A stretch of 64,000 bases of DNA from Plasmodium malariae (Eukaryota; Apicomplexa; Aconoidasida; Haemosporida; Plasmodiidae), in NCBI RefSeq assembly GCF_900090045.1, contig NC_041787.1:186001-250000 (forward strand), written 5' to 3'. This document shows, piece after piece, positions 12,832 through 25,318 of this stretch (position 1 is its first letter; the number at the start of each line of letters is the position of its first letter). The notes below the pieces were generated by a model, which saw only the letters and a list, made by a program, of their open reading frames with translations, made no database searches and was not told the DNA's origin. The translations under genes and the position numbers were made by a program.

Positions 12832-15800
12832 TTTATATTTTATACACATTCAGTCCACTGAAAATGACCACTTTGATGAAAAATATTTACTATATCATGA
12901 TGAAGAAATGAAGAAGAAAATTAATTCAATTAGCCTGCTGTATAAAGGACAGTCTAATATTTGCTTGATAGGGGATAGAAGTAAATATACATTTAGATAT
13001 ATACCACCTATATACATATCATATAAGCAAGCTAGTATATTCCTGTTTTGTAATATATTTTTCATTTCCCAATTTCTTACAACACAAGCAGTTAGTATAA
13101 CTTTTTATTTCTGTCTACTTTCATGTGCGATATATTTTATTTACCTCCTTGCGTTACTATTTCCATATTTTGCCTTCCAGTATTACAATTAGTGATATTG
13201 CAACTTGTATGTTTATTTTAACATATACTTCAGAAAATTGCAAGACGGCTATTTTTAAAGAGATAATTGACAGGAACAAGAATATTGACCATGTTGTAAT
13301 AGATGTTTTGAAATACATCAATGTTCTTAATTTTAAAGTTTTACATGATAAATTAATAAAAAAAAATGTAAAAAAGTACTTCCATCAGTCCATCCTTTAT
13401 ATTTGCATAGACGACATTCACGTTAATTATGTAAAAATAAAAAATAGAGAAAAATTAAAATGGAAAATATTAAAAAGGAAAAATAGAACACCCTATAATT
13501 ACAAGCCACGCCGTAGCTTCAAATATATTTTTTATTTATTCTTTTATTTATTTGTTTAACTTTTTATTTGCTTTATTATTTTTTTTTTTTTTTTTAGGAA
13601 AAATCAAATAACCCTTCTGTAGAATTTTTGCACAATTTACAGAGAAACTTATGCTATTGTGAAAACAAAATTATTAATATAGAAAACATAAAAAGCATAA
13701 TCACCTTGGAGTTAGAACAGATGAAAAAGAATAGCTACTATAAATTTATATCATATTACTATTCTTTCTTCTTTTTAAACTCAAGCAGAAAATGCTTACT
13801 ACATTATTTTAATTCCCTAATAAATCATTCTTTAGATGGAAAATTTCAAGTAGATACATACCCACATATACACACAAATATATACATGTATATTTATTGT
13901 CTATATTTATATATTCACAGACACACTTTACATATTTTTTTTTTTTTTTTCCCCACTCTAAGGGTATACACAACAAATTAGTAAGTTACACCATCGATCT
14001 ATTTTGGAAAATACATGAGGACATTAATTTAGAGGAAAAAAAAGAAAACAGCTTACTATTCACAAAAGAAAATATTTTCTTGTTCTACGAAGAATTCTTT
14101 TGTACTAAATGGAATTTTGAAAATGAACAGGATGTAGTTATAAATTGGTGGTATTTAGACAAAAAAAAAAAAAAAAAAAAAAAAAACTTCACATGTAAAT
14201 ATTTACATATATGAATATTATAAAATTTTAGAAAAAGGCAAATTCCTTCCCTTATTTTGTTATGTTTTCATGTTTTCTTCTCTTGTTCATTTTTAGTGAA
14301 AATGCTGAAAGTATGATTTTAAATAGGATCCTGAAAAAGGAAAGCAAAAAGGAGGTTATGAAAATGATTAAAAGTAAGAAAAAATAGTAATAATAAAAAA
14401 AAAAGAAAAGAAAAGAATAAAAATAAATATTATTTTGAGTCCATCTTACTTTGTTCTAACCTATACATGTTACTTCCTTCGCGATACTGCTACAATTATT
14501 ATATTATTATTTTATCATTTTATCATTTCTTCCCTTCCTAGATGCTCAGGAGAAACACTTCAATATAATTAATGAAAATAATTCTACCTACTTAAATTAC
14601 TTTTCCAAAGACGTAAAAAGAAAAAGAAACTTAAAATTATTAAATTAAAACTTTCTCTTTTCAGTTCATTCCACTTTATTAATTTATACACATGCCCATA
14701 TTTTTTTTTTTTTTCTCACAACGCACAATTTTGCCTACATTTTTCTATTCCAGGTTTACGAAAAAATTGACAACGATGTGTTAAAAGACGAATTTCTTAG
14801 AAGTCTAAGTAGTTACAACAATTTGTATATTAACACAAAGATGTTTGTAGAATTTTATTTTAAAAACATTTTGGAGGTCTATAAAAAAATAAGTAAAAAT
14901 GTAAATTCATCCATGATAATTTGCATTAATAAAAAGAAAGCCATCATATTACTAAACGCTGTTGCATTCATATTAAATATCAATTCAGTAATAATTAACA
15001 AGTCTAATATTCAAGAAAATGTGCAGGAAAAAATTAACTATTATAATAGATTGCGCTTTAAGAGAAATCTTTTTATATTAATTAATTATTCAAAAAAATA
15101 TGATGATTATTTTTACTCCTTAATTTATAAAAAATTTCCATCTGCACTATTTGATAAAAAGGAACTATTCCAAATGTATACTAAAACAAATCTGATATCT
15201 AATGAGCTAAAATGGGAGAATATTCAAAATATAGTAATTAAAACATTCATGAAAAATCGAAATATCACTGTGTTTTTGTAGCTTGTTATGCATATTTTCT
15301 AACGTAGTTTTAGTAAAGGCGTATATAAGAAAGGGGGGAGTATGTGCATATACATACGTACATACATATATGTGTATAGAAACATAATTATTTGTACTCC
15401 GTTTTGAATTATCTGATAACTATTTTTTATTCTTGTAGCTTCTTCTTCCCCTTTTTTATCATCTCATAACACTGCTTATCGCATCTTTCTATGTCGTACC
15501 ATTCCCAAGTTACCTTTTACTATTTGCTCTTTCCTTTCATTCTTCCACCCACGCAGATGAAGAACAACACATATGTGTGCCTCGTACACGAAAAGAGGTT
15601 TGATTTAAGTATGTCCAATTTCCAGAATTATAAAAACATTTACAATGATATATATGTTATTCACATCGATTGCTGGTATAAGGAAGAGTACATTCGATAC
15701 TGTAGGTTGTTTTTAAAAAATTACTCAGATAACCACTTTGTAGATAATATTTTAAATAATTTCAAAAAGAAAGTTATCTTAAATACTTTAGAAGATGATA

Positions 15801-18800
15801 TTGAAAAACAGAATAAAAACCTGGCCATAGAAAAAAAAGAAAAAGACAAGGAGGATCACATTTTCATAAATTCGCTAGATTATATAAAGAAAAATAAAAA
15901 TGAACAACCTGAAGCGAAAGAAAGTGAAACAAAGAATAGACAAGAAAAAGAAATAGACAAAGAAAAAGATAACACAGATGAAAATGAAACAACTCAAGTT
16001 AGGACAAATGAAGATGAAAAACAGAAAGTAGCTGATGTAGAAAAATCATATGAGGGAGAAAATGAAAAGGATAAAGAAAAGGGAGAAAATGATTACATGA
16101 TAATACAAAATGGAAAAAAAGAGGAGGAAGAAAAAATGGCTAATGAAAAAAAAAAAAAAAAAAAAAAAAAGGAAAAGACCCAAATGACAAAAAAGACACG
16201 AAAAACACAAAAATCCCAAAAAACACAGAAACAACAAAAATAATGAAATACATAAAACAAGAAAAAATTATAAACAAAAAGCAGAACAATAATCTAACTG
16301 AAAAAAAGAAAGATAATTATAATATAAAAAATAATGAAAAGAAGGAGAAAAAAGAAAATAATATTCAAAATAAAAATGATCAACAAAACGAAGAGAGAAA
16401 AAACAAAGGTAAACTCAAACTAACTTCACAAGAAAAAGAAAAAAAAACAGAGAAGAGTTCCTCTATCATCAAAATAATCAAAAAGGGAGTAATAAATAAA
16501 GATTCAAAGATAGAAAAAAATAATATAGTGTCTTCTAAAAATACTACAGATCCTTATTCGAATAAGGAAAATAGTAAAAAGAAAGAAATAATAAATTCCA
16601 TAGGAAATGTAAAAACAAAAAAAAATGAAAACATAACAATGAAAGAAGTTGCTAAATCAAATGAAAAAGAAACAAGAGAAGGAGAATTAAATAAATCAGG
16701 GAATAAATCGGATCATAATAAAAATACTGGAAAAATGGAAAAGAAACATAATAAAAGAGAAAATAGTGAAAGGAATGTTTTAAGAACAAACAAACCTACA
16801 AAGGGTGATCTCGAACATAAAAAGAAACAGGATAAAAAAGACAATAGAAATATCATTAGCAACAACAATAGTAATAAAAATAAGATACATAGTAACTATA
16901 ACAATGTTAATTATGAAGCTAAAGAGGAGCTAGTTGTTATATCAGAGGATGACCAAAGAAAAGCGGAAGTTGATATAGACAAATATCATGAAATGGGAAA
17001 AGATGAAAAAAAAACTTTGCAGGAAAAGGAAGGCACAAAAGGTAAAGGAAATGGCGAAATGGAGGGAGAAAAAGAAGGCGAAATAGAAGGCGAAAGCAAA
17101 GGCGAACGGGAAGGCGAAAAAGTAGACGGAAATAATGATATCCACACTAATGGCACAGAACTGTCCAAAGAAGGCGAATCAAAAACGGATGATGAAAATG
17201 CTAAAAATAAAGACTATAACTATTTAAAAAGTTGCAATAAAAGAGCAATAAACGAATTTAGCATAAACAACGCAGAAATGAGTAAATATAATTTTTACAG
17301 TATGATTGAAAAACAACTTGAAAACGTTGTCGATGTATTTATAGAAGTATATTATGATTTAAAAAACTTTTTAAAGAGAAGAAACAGTAATTTAGATTTC
17401 ATAAGAATCAACAAAAGCAATTTTGTGGACTCATTAGTTATGTTTTATATTTTACTAAAAAATAAATTAAACTATAAAAATAAGCAATTGCAAATGTTTA
17501 GAATGGGTCTAAAAAAGGTGGAGAGTATATTTAAAAATTATAATAATATGAATACAGAAATAGAACAAATAAATACATCAATATGCTCTAAGGAAGATAC
17601 CATAGTAAATCTAAACGAAGCTATTAAAAATGATTCTAAACTATTAGTAGATATGGAACAACAATTTAACTCAAATAAACAAATTTTAAACGAAGTGGTA
17701 AATGATATTGACGAAATGATGGAACACAAGAATGAGTCTGAGAAACAAATTGAAGAAGAATGTATCTCCATTATATTTAAAATTCAAAATGTAGAAAATA
17801 GCGAAATTAAAAATATATTGAAAATTACTAATCCTGATATGACACTCATAAGTATATCAATTATTCTGAACACATTAGTAAGAAACTCCTTTTTAAATGA
17901 TAACAATGATAATTGGAATTACTTTAAAAGTTTTATTTCAAAAGAAAATTTTTCCAAATTCTTTTTTAATTTTAAAAAAGAAAATGTAACTGATAAACAA
18001 ATAAAAAGAATAAAGGATTATATAAGTAAAGATGAAATAGCTAGAAACACTAAGAAAATTTATGAAATGAATAATTTATTTACTTATTTTTTTGAATGGG
18101 TTAATTTTATACTTAAATACAAAGAATATTATAAAAATACATGTCAAATAAATGAATCTATTTCAAGTAATACTTTGAAAAAAGAAAAGTTTGAAAAGGA
18201 AAACCAAATGCTGTTAGAACAAATGCATAATATTAAATCGTCCATCGTAAGTAACAAAAGTGATGTAAATAAACAAATGGAACAACTGGAAGATTTAAAT
18301 AAAAAATTAAATATAATAAACAAGTCTTATTTACCTATTTTAGAAATCAAGGAATTTTTAGAAAAAATTCAAAAAAAATATACAATTACAATTGAACAAA
18401 TTGAAAACAATTATAAATATTTAGTATCCGAAATCTTACTCTTTTCCTTTTTTCTAAATTATTCATCATCTTTTAATTACAAGTATAGATGTTTCTTACT
18501 TGATAAATGGAAAAGAATTATAAAAAAAAATAATATATTAATAAAAGATGATGTTAAAATAGAAAATATATATTCATGTGATAGTATCATATCGTTGTTT
18601 ATATCTGATAACTTCCCAAGACATATTTTTTACATACAAAATGCATTAATATCTTTGAATCATTTTAGATGGCCTCTGCTATTAGATCAACAAAATATAG
18701 GAATCGAATGGTTAAAAAAAAGCTATAGCAATAATTTGGTTATTCACAATTTTGATGAAAATTTGAGCAAACATTTAGATATGTGCATAATATATGGAAA

Positions 18801-21800
18801 AAGTTTAATAGTTCCATTTTTCAATTTCCAAAATTTGTATATTTATGAAAAAAAAAATAATGAAGAATTTAACTGTGACCATTGTAATGATCAGGATAAC
18901 GTTAAAACGATACAAGCACATGTACTCTGTAAAAAAAATTTTCTTAAATTCAAACTAAAATATAAAGAAATTAAACTTAATTCCAATTATAGCATCATAG
19001 AACCTGTTATAGAGAGGAACGTGTATCTGATAAATGGAAAATACTACATTAACATTGGTTAGTGCTCAAATACATGTTTATACGTGCATGTATTTCTCAG
19101 TACATGTATATAGACAAGCTTTACATGTTCGACCACATATACTTCTTCATACATTACATACGCACATTTCTTAATTCACGCCCATGCTTACTCATATGAT
19201 TTGCATCTATATCATGAGCATCCATAAATTAAACCTTGTTCAATGTGATACAACAATTTTAACAGCTAATTTTTTTTTTTTTTTTTTTTTTTCCATCTTG
19301 TCCTCTCCCGAATTATCAGGAAAGAAAAAACTAGAGTACAACAAACATTTCAGGCTATTCCTCGTGAGTGACTCGAATGATAGATACTTTGAAGACATAG
19401 AAGATTATGTTAACATAATTGATTTTCAAATAGATAAAAAGTTGATTGTAAACAAAATTGTAAACATTATTTTAAAACATGAAGATGAAAAAAAGTTAAT
19501 CAATTTTAACACAAAAATAAGAAATTTCTACGAAACAAAACAAACACTTAAATTTTTGGATGATGGAATGATTATAGAATTATGCACTTTTGACAATAAA
19601 ATTAATAATAATAAAAATTTAATGAGTGCTATAAATAATAATGTTCTGAAAAAAATAGAAATAAAAAAAATGCTTAATGAATACAAACATGAAATTAACA
19701 AAATAAAAAGTTCTTCTGAAAATATAAAATGTTTAGGTTATAGATTTCATAGTATATATAAAGTGTTACTTAAACAGTCGAGAGTAAAATCTGTATACAG
19801 TTTTAATTTTAATTATTTATTAAACATTTTAAATAATTTAATTAAAAATATCAACAAGAAAATACTAATTTGTAATTTTAATCAATTAATAAAAAAATTT
19901 ACGCATAACTGTTTTGTATTCTTGTTAAATACTATAAACCAAAAAGACAAATTATTTTTTTGTTTTCTGTTTTATTCTTCCTTACTATTTGAAGAAAAAA
20001 AATTAATAAATATAAAAAAGTCCATAAAAATAGAGAAGGAAAAATACTATTCTCTATTTCTGAAGATGAGAAATTTAACAAATAATGATACAACCGATTT
20101 ACATAAAGTTGAATGGTTAAGTGAAAAGAAAAAAAGGGAGTTACTATTTTTACAAAATGAATTAGAAAATTTTAAACTACTTATTGAAGATTTAAAAAAT
20201 AATTCTATTGAATATTTTAACTGGTATAAACAAGTACGACCAGAAGAACATTTGTCTTTTTTGAAAAGAATACAGCTAGATAAATTAGAAATTATTTTGT
20301 TCATATATGTAATGCGTAAAGATAGACTATATTATTACATATATTTCCTGTTAACAAATTATTTAGACCTAACTGAAAATGTCAACTTCTCTTTTAATCC
20401 TTCTAAGGATTTAAATTATATAGATGCAAAAATATTTTTACACATTACAAAGGAAGGGAATAATTTCTATGAATCTATCTTATCAAAACATAATAATGCA
20501 ATAAAAACTCTCAGCGTTGGAAATAATTTTAATAGTGATACTCAAATAATTATGGAAACATCCTTACAGAATGGGAAAAAATTATTACTAGAAAATATTC
20601 ATTTAATTAAATATAATATAGACAAATTTTATGAAATATATAATAATAAAAAAATTCATTCTAATTTTGAATTATATCTAACCTCCGAACAAGACACTTC
20701 AATCTCTATATTAAAAAAGGCTATCAAGATATTTCCACATAAGGATGAATATTTAAAAACTCTACTCACAGAATTGTTTGCACATGTTCAAAATATTTAT
20801 AAAGACAAACTGAGAAATAATTTTGTTAACTCCTTCTTATTTTCTCTTTCCTTCTTTCACACTATTCTAGTGTGCAGATCTAATTATGATAACTTCGGTT
20901 TTGACGAATTGTACCACTTCGATATTAAAGATTTCGAGAGTACATTTGATTGCCTCCTCCATTATTTTGATTTAGTCCAAGTAAACAGCTCCATAGATAA
21001 TGAGTTAAATAACGCCTCAAATATGGTTTCAAAAATTGGCTCAAGTAGGTACAAAAATATGTGCCTTCATTTTAATACTAGCACCACAAGTAAAGAAGCT
21101 GTTACAAAGGAAATGAATATAAATTGGGCTTTTGTGAAGTAAGTAGAAGTGAAGAATTCTTCAGCAACTGTATTTAACCTGAGTAGTAATTTTGGAATCC
21201 TCTTTATAAATTATAATTTAAAAATATGCTAAATATTAAACTATCTGAAATATTATGTATCCCTCTTTAGTTGTACCATTATACTGTAGTAGTTACCTTA
21301 TTCATTTCTGTCTCTATTTCTGCCCTTATTTATTCCCCCATTTCTGCCTCTTTTCCTTCCTCCCCTACTCCTATTTGGTAACTGATCATTGCTTTGCACC
21401 TTAACTCTTACAGAGAAATAATCCTGAACGGATATGGGAACAAGGTCAATTATGCAGATAGGAAAATAATAAAAAGTTATATCAAGGAATATTTTAACGA
21501 ATATTCATTTAACGAAAAAAACGAATTCATTTATTCCATTGATGAAAACTATAACTATAAATTTTTGTTAAATGGATCTATAAAGGAATATACGAATTTA
21601 ATTAAGGTAAAGATGCAAAAAAAAAAAAATAGAATAGCATGCTTTGTTCTCCTTATAATTATAACTCCGCATTATGTCTTCTTACAAATGTGTAACAAGT
21701 CCCATGCTGAATTGTTATTACACTATTTTTACTGATTTATTGCTTATTTACAATTAAAGTCTACATTTTAAATGCAAATGTATGGTCATATGTACACTAT

Positions 21801-23148
21801 ACACATCTTAAGTGAATTTTCAAAATTTTCTCCTTTTTTAACACTACTGTATAGTTACTCATTTATTTTATCTTCTCCTCCTTCGTTTTTTCATTCTTTT
21901 GTAGGGTTATCCCTTTTTCAATAGCTGCAAAACTTATGGAATGAAAATAGAAGCTGATAAAAAGAAACATGAAAAGTATAATGAAAGTCTAATAAAAAAT
22001 TTAGAAAAGATATGCAGCAAGGAAATTTTAATTTATAAAAAGGACAATAATGATGATGATGTTTTTTTCAACCTGGAAAGCGATTACTACTCAAGTTCTA
22101 ATTTTAACTCTGATGAAGATGAAAAAAAAGAAAAAGAAATAAAAGAGGAAATCCTATATGGCGTGGCACATGTGGAGAAACAAGATGAGTACACAAAAGA
22201 TCTAACATATGAAGAAGAACGGAACAAAAAAGATGATGCTTATGATAATGGTAGTAATTGTAGTAATGATTATGGAAGCGACTTTTTTGTAAACATAAAC
22301 AAAAAAGGTGATATGTTAACAGGCGAAGATAGGAAAAAGCATAACAGTTATTGCCATTCAGACTATTATTTAAAATTAGACTTTTTAAAAAACGTTAAAA
22401 AAATGAATATATTTTATGAATTAATAAAAAAACTAAAATTAACATTTAAACATAATATAAGTATTAATTCTGAGTGGACTAAAAGTAATATAACTACAGT
22501 TCAGTCATGTTGCATAAATGAAACGAAGAAATTTAAAGAAATTACAAATATGATATATTGTGATGTAATAAAAATTGAAAATGAGTTAAATAAAAATAAA
22601 AAATATTTGGATATTGATACTAAACTAAATATGATTTATTTATCATTAAATAAGGTACCAAAAAAATGGACATTTAGTTTTAATAAAAAGATAAAAACTG
22701 TTCATAATTTTATTACCTATTATGAAAATATAAAAGAACAACTATACTTTTGGAATATTACTGGAGAATTAACTTTTTATAATATGCAGTATTTATTTAA
22801 TCCTTTTGAATTTTTTAAAGCCTTATTAATTAAATTTTGTTCTGTTCATAAAAAAAATTTAAAAGATTGTATATTTACATCCAAAATTAATAATTCCACG
22901 GAAATAAATAAAAAGGAAAACCCGCATTCTCAAAAAAATTTTTTTTATAGTAGCGATGAAGAAGATCATTTTATAACAAATGATATCAATTATGCGGACT
23001 ATGTTCACTACGACACTGAAAATTACTGTGACGTGTATTTGCTAGGGATTTACACACTGGTAAGCAATGCATATGTGATATACATGTGTGCACACAAATA
23101 CATTCATCCATGTATCAATTCATGCATACATACATATACATATATACG

Positions 23149-23191
<43 letters not shown>

Positions 23192-23713
23192 CTTGTTTCC
23201 ATCGCCCCATTGAGGTTTCTTACATGTTTCATACAAAGTATTCTTCGCTCAACAATTTGTTCGGACATGATCGAACTACCTCATTATATTCTATCACATT
23301 CCATTTCTCTCAACATCCAAGTTTTACATCTTCATTTTGGTTTTCCCATTTACTACCTTCACCTATTACATTTTTTTATTGGCCCTATTTATTTTTCCAT
23401 TGTATTCTCTCCACTTATTACCTCCATTTACTATCTCTTTCCTCCCCCCTTACAGAATAACAATTTTGAGTGTCTAGGAATTAAGTCAACAAGTAAGAAG
23501 AAATATGACAAAATACCCATTATAACACTAAGCATAATAGAAAAAAAAGAAAAGAACATATTAAAGGATAGAAAAATACCCCTATATCAATATAAGTATA
23601 ATGGAAAACTGAAAAAAAAAAATAATAAGTTTATAACAAATATGTACTTCAAATCGGACAAACATAAATCCTTCATTTATATTAGCAAGGTTTATCTGTT
23701 CATATATAATTGA
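160..23713 (+). CDS. Divergent dynein heavy chain, about 34 exons
   Basis: Dynein heavy chain of about 5,630 residues. My exon model, joined by phase at GT..AG sites: 160-303, 436-523, 651-4551, 4786-5071, 5255-5342, 5560-5789, 5904-5984, 6231-6506, 6692-6943, 7129-7426, 7587-7669, 7813-7970, 8327-8468, 8651-8871, 9001-9161, 9289-9360, 9438-9524, 9768-9861, 10007-10451, 10680-10884, 11218-11420, 11707-12669, 12854-12980, 13181-13430, 13598-13849, 13963-14150, 14297-14373, 14542-14612, 14754-15269, 15557-19057, 19320-21138, 21414-21606, 21905-23059, 23456-23713. Family landmarks seen in order: tail (exons 1-4), linker (for example FFFLTDEQLFDLL near 7390), AAA1 entry (KYGNYAFKYNYD near 8850-9015), AAA2-AAA4, stalk, AAA5 (RWPLLLDQQNIGIEWLK near 18670), AAA6 (GKKLLLENIHL near 20575) and the C-terminal domain. 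AAA1 and AAA4 nucleotide motifs are degenerate, AAA2 keeps GGAHIGKS, and AAA3 keeps ICIDDIH. Two joins are problematic: the phase at 12980/13181, and a frame change at the 25-A run at 16146-16170. The family call is secure; motor activity is doubtful. Confidence 0.93.
8651..9861 (+). other. Dynein AAA1 module with lost nucleotide-binding motifs
   Basis: Five short exons encode the region that aligns with dynein AAA1. The entry block (KYGNYAFKYNYD) and the ALG after the P-loop are recognisable. Where the family has GPAGTGKTE, this protein reads SGNNKTST with about three residues missing (near 9112-9140). The Walker B CFDEFNR is IFKNIDE (9449-9469), so both acidic residues are replaced. The sensor-I block FITMNPGYAGR reads IFFTSKCYRC across the 9861/10007 junction. 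The exon phases agree throughout, so the losses are not produced by a wrong frame. Inference: this site does not bind and hydrolyse ATP in the usual way. Confidence 0.85.
10680..12669 (+). other. Dynein AAA2 module, intact P-loop
   Basis: The first exon contains GGAHIGKST (10791-10817), a full GxxxxGK[ST] Walker A. It sits where AAA2 belongs, after the helical block KDITQCKLQGLIKKFLDVD (near 10300). The Walker B position (family VFDGP) reads FIMKIN near 11297-11314 and lacks the acidic pair. The position of the conserved VSRCG block reads LLNKMN (near 11740). The long exon 11707-12669 then holds the large AAA2 lid and linker segment, with Asn/Lys-rich padding. Binding of nucleotide without hydrolysis, as in canonical AAA2, is a fair inference. 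Confidence 0.75.
15790..17270 (+). repeat. Lysine/glutamate-rich insertion in dynein
   Basis: About 490 residues, almost entirely K, E, N, D and Q, lie between the end of AAA4 and the first stalk helix. This is a place where ordinary dyneins have only a short segment. Near 17040-17130 it contains a degenerate Gly-Glu repeat (units such as EGEKEGEIEGE). Low-complexity insertions at surface positions are usual in Plasmodium proteins. This one carries the frame break at 16146-16170. Confidence 0.85.
16146..16170 (+). repeat. 25-A homopolymer at a reading-frame change
   Basis: A run of 25 A codes for poly-lysine. Upstream, the dynein frame is open from 15557. Read straight through the run, it ends at a TAA at 16241-16243. 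The rest of the stalk and AAA5 is open in another frame, which is itself closed by a TAA at 16141 just before the run. Either one extra A or two fewer would restore a single frame of about 3.5 kb. A homopolymer length error in the assembly is the simplest explanation. Transcriptional or ribosomal slippage on poly-A is the alternative. Confidence 0.8.
17281..18420 (+). other. Dynein stalk and microtubule-binding domain
   Basis: A heptad-rich helix (about 17440-17760) is followed by a globular segment and a returning helix (about 18180-18420), the CC1-MTBD-CC2 arrangement of the dynein stalk. Within the globular part, WNYFKSFISKENFSKFFFNF, then a block with DKQIKRIKDYI, then FFEWVNFILKYKEYYK match the family order (W-x-x-KK-L..F...L..FDK; ...V.KI..YI; L..WV.A...Y). 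The microtubule-binding end is therefore better conserved than the ATPase sites. Continuity with AAA5 at 18667 is in one frame. Confidence 0.88.
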
Positions 23714-23746
23714 TAGGACCTCTTCTTCTCTTTTCCTTTAATTTGT

Positions 23747-23960
23747 ATTCTCTTTTTGTTTAATATCTATTCTCTTTTTGTTTAATTTCCATTCTCTTTT
23801 TGTTTAATATCTATTCTCTTTTTGTTTAATTTCCATTCTCTTTTTGTTTAATATCTATTCTCTTTTTGTTTAATATCTATTCTCTTTTGGTTTCATGTAT
23901 AACCTCTTTTTGTTTAATATCTATTCTCTTTTGGTTTCATGTATAACCTCTTTTCGTTTC
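23747..23960. repeat. 22-bp tandem repeat between convergent genes
   Basis: About nine to ten copies of a pyrimidine-rich unit of about 22 bp occupy the gap between the dynein and cyclophilin stop codons. Each copy starts ATTCTCTTTTTGTTTAAT, and two copies vary to TTGGTTTCATGTATAACC. The array fills most of the 252-bp intergenic space and must lie in one or both 3' untranslated regions. Confidence 0.85.
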
Positions 23961-23965
23961 ACTTC

Positions 23966-25273
23966 TTAAAAACTTTTGCTGCATTTATATATTTTTTTTA
24001 ATTCCATAAAATCCGGATTTTCATTAAAACTTATATCCTTCTCTAACAACGGCATTTCTATATCCGCCTGAATAGAAAAAAAAGTTGCGTACAACATGAA
24101 CGCTCGCATATATATGATGCATTAACATAACATTTGCAAGAGCTAAAATTTACAGTACAAGTTAATACGGGAAAAACGTCTATGCTGTTTTATTTTTTAT
24201 ATTTATTTTTATTCTTTTTACTGGTATAATGTAATCATCATCCGAGTTCGTACGGGACTTGTGTTTGATTCTATCTAATGGAATTACTCCGCTATTAAAT
24301 AATGAACGAAATGAAAAAAAGACGAAAGTATATGTAAACAAACATATGAATGAATTATTTTTAGCATAAGTAAATAAGAATAAAAAGAAAAGACCCCAAA
24401 CACACACACTACACATGAAAATTTGCACGCATATTTAAATATACAAAACACTACAAATAAAAAAAAAAAAATTACCAGCTGTATATATAAACTTGCTTCT
24501 TCGGCTTCCCAATTAAAGTAGATTGTTCCTCAATAAAAGAAAGAGTATCAAACCCATATTCAAGATGTCCAAAAACAACCTATATACACATAAGAAAAGA
24601 AGAATATTTTTTGAAAATAGAGAAATTATTTTAAAAAAAAATCATTTTTTAAATATCATATTTTCTACTTACATGTTTTTTATCTAACCAGGGGCAACTC
24701 TTAAATGTTACAAAAAATTGAGAATTATTTGTATGTTTTATTCTAGTCTGACACATGGATAAAATTCCTGTCATAAAGAACATAATAGAAATAGGTTAGT
24801 GCACACACACATGTGTGTGTTTATGTATATATGCACAAAAGTATGTTTATGCATATTAATTGTCAATGTACATCCAAGTTAAAAACATCCCCACCCCTCA
24901 ACAAGAACCATATGACAAGTTATATGTAACATTTTTGCTTTTCTTTTTTATCTTATAACCCCTTTTTGAATGTTTGTAAATAAACTTTTCATTTCTAAAG
25001 TACTGTCCATATATTGATTCTCCACCATATCCATTTCCAAAATTAAAATCTCCTCCTTGAAACATCTAAAAAGACATGTACAAAATGTATATATGAATAT
25101 ATATACTTATATATCTATACACTCGTACTACATATATATTACTAGTGCATATTTTACGTTGGTATGTTTTTACATAATATTTTATTTCCTTACAAAATTA
25201 GTAACGATTCTATGGATGGGAGAGTTTTTATACCATCGTGGTTTTAAATAATAGCCTAAACCTGTTTCTCCTT

Positions 25274-25318
<45 letters not shown>

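Noticed and set aside
16243..19062. Separate gene starting at ATG 16243
   Set aside because: The open frame begins in the middle of the lysine-rich insert and continues directly into the dynein stalk and AAA5. It is the same exon after a frame change.
8651..19062. The dynein as a decaying pseudogene
   Set aside because: Apart from one homopolymer frame change and one unresolved splice phase, over 5,000 codons are open, and exon phases and non-catalytic domains are well preserved.
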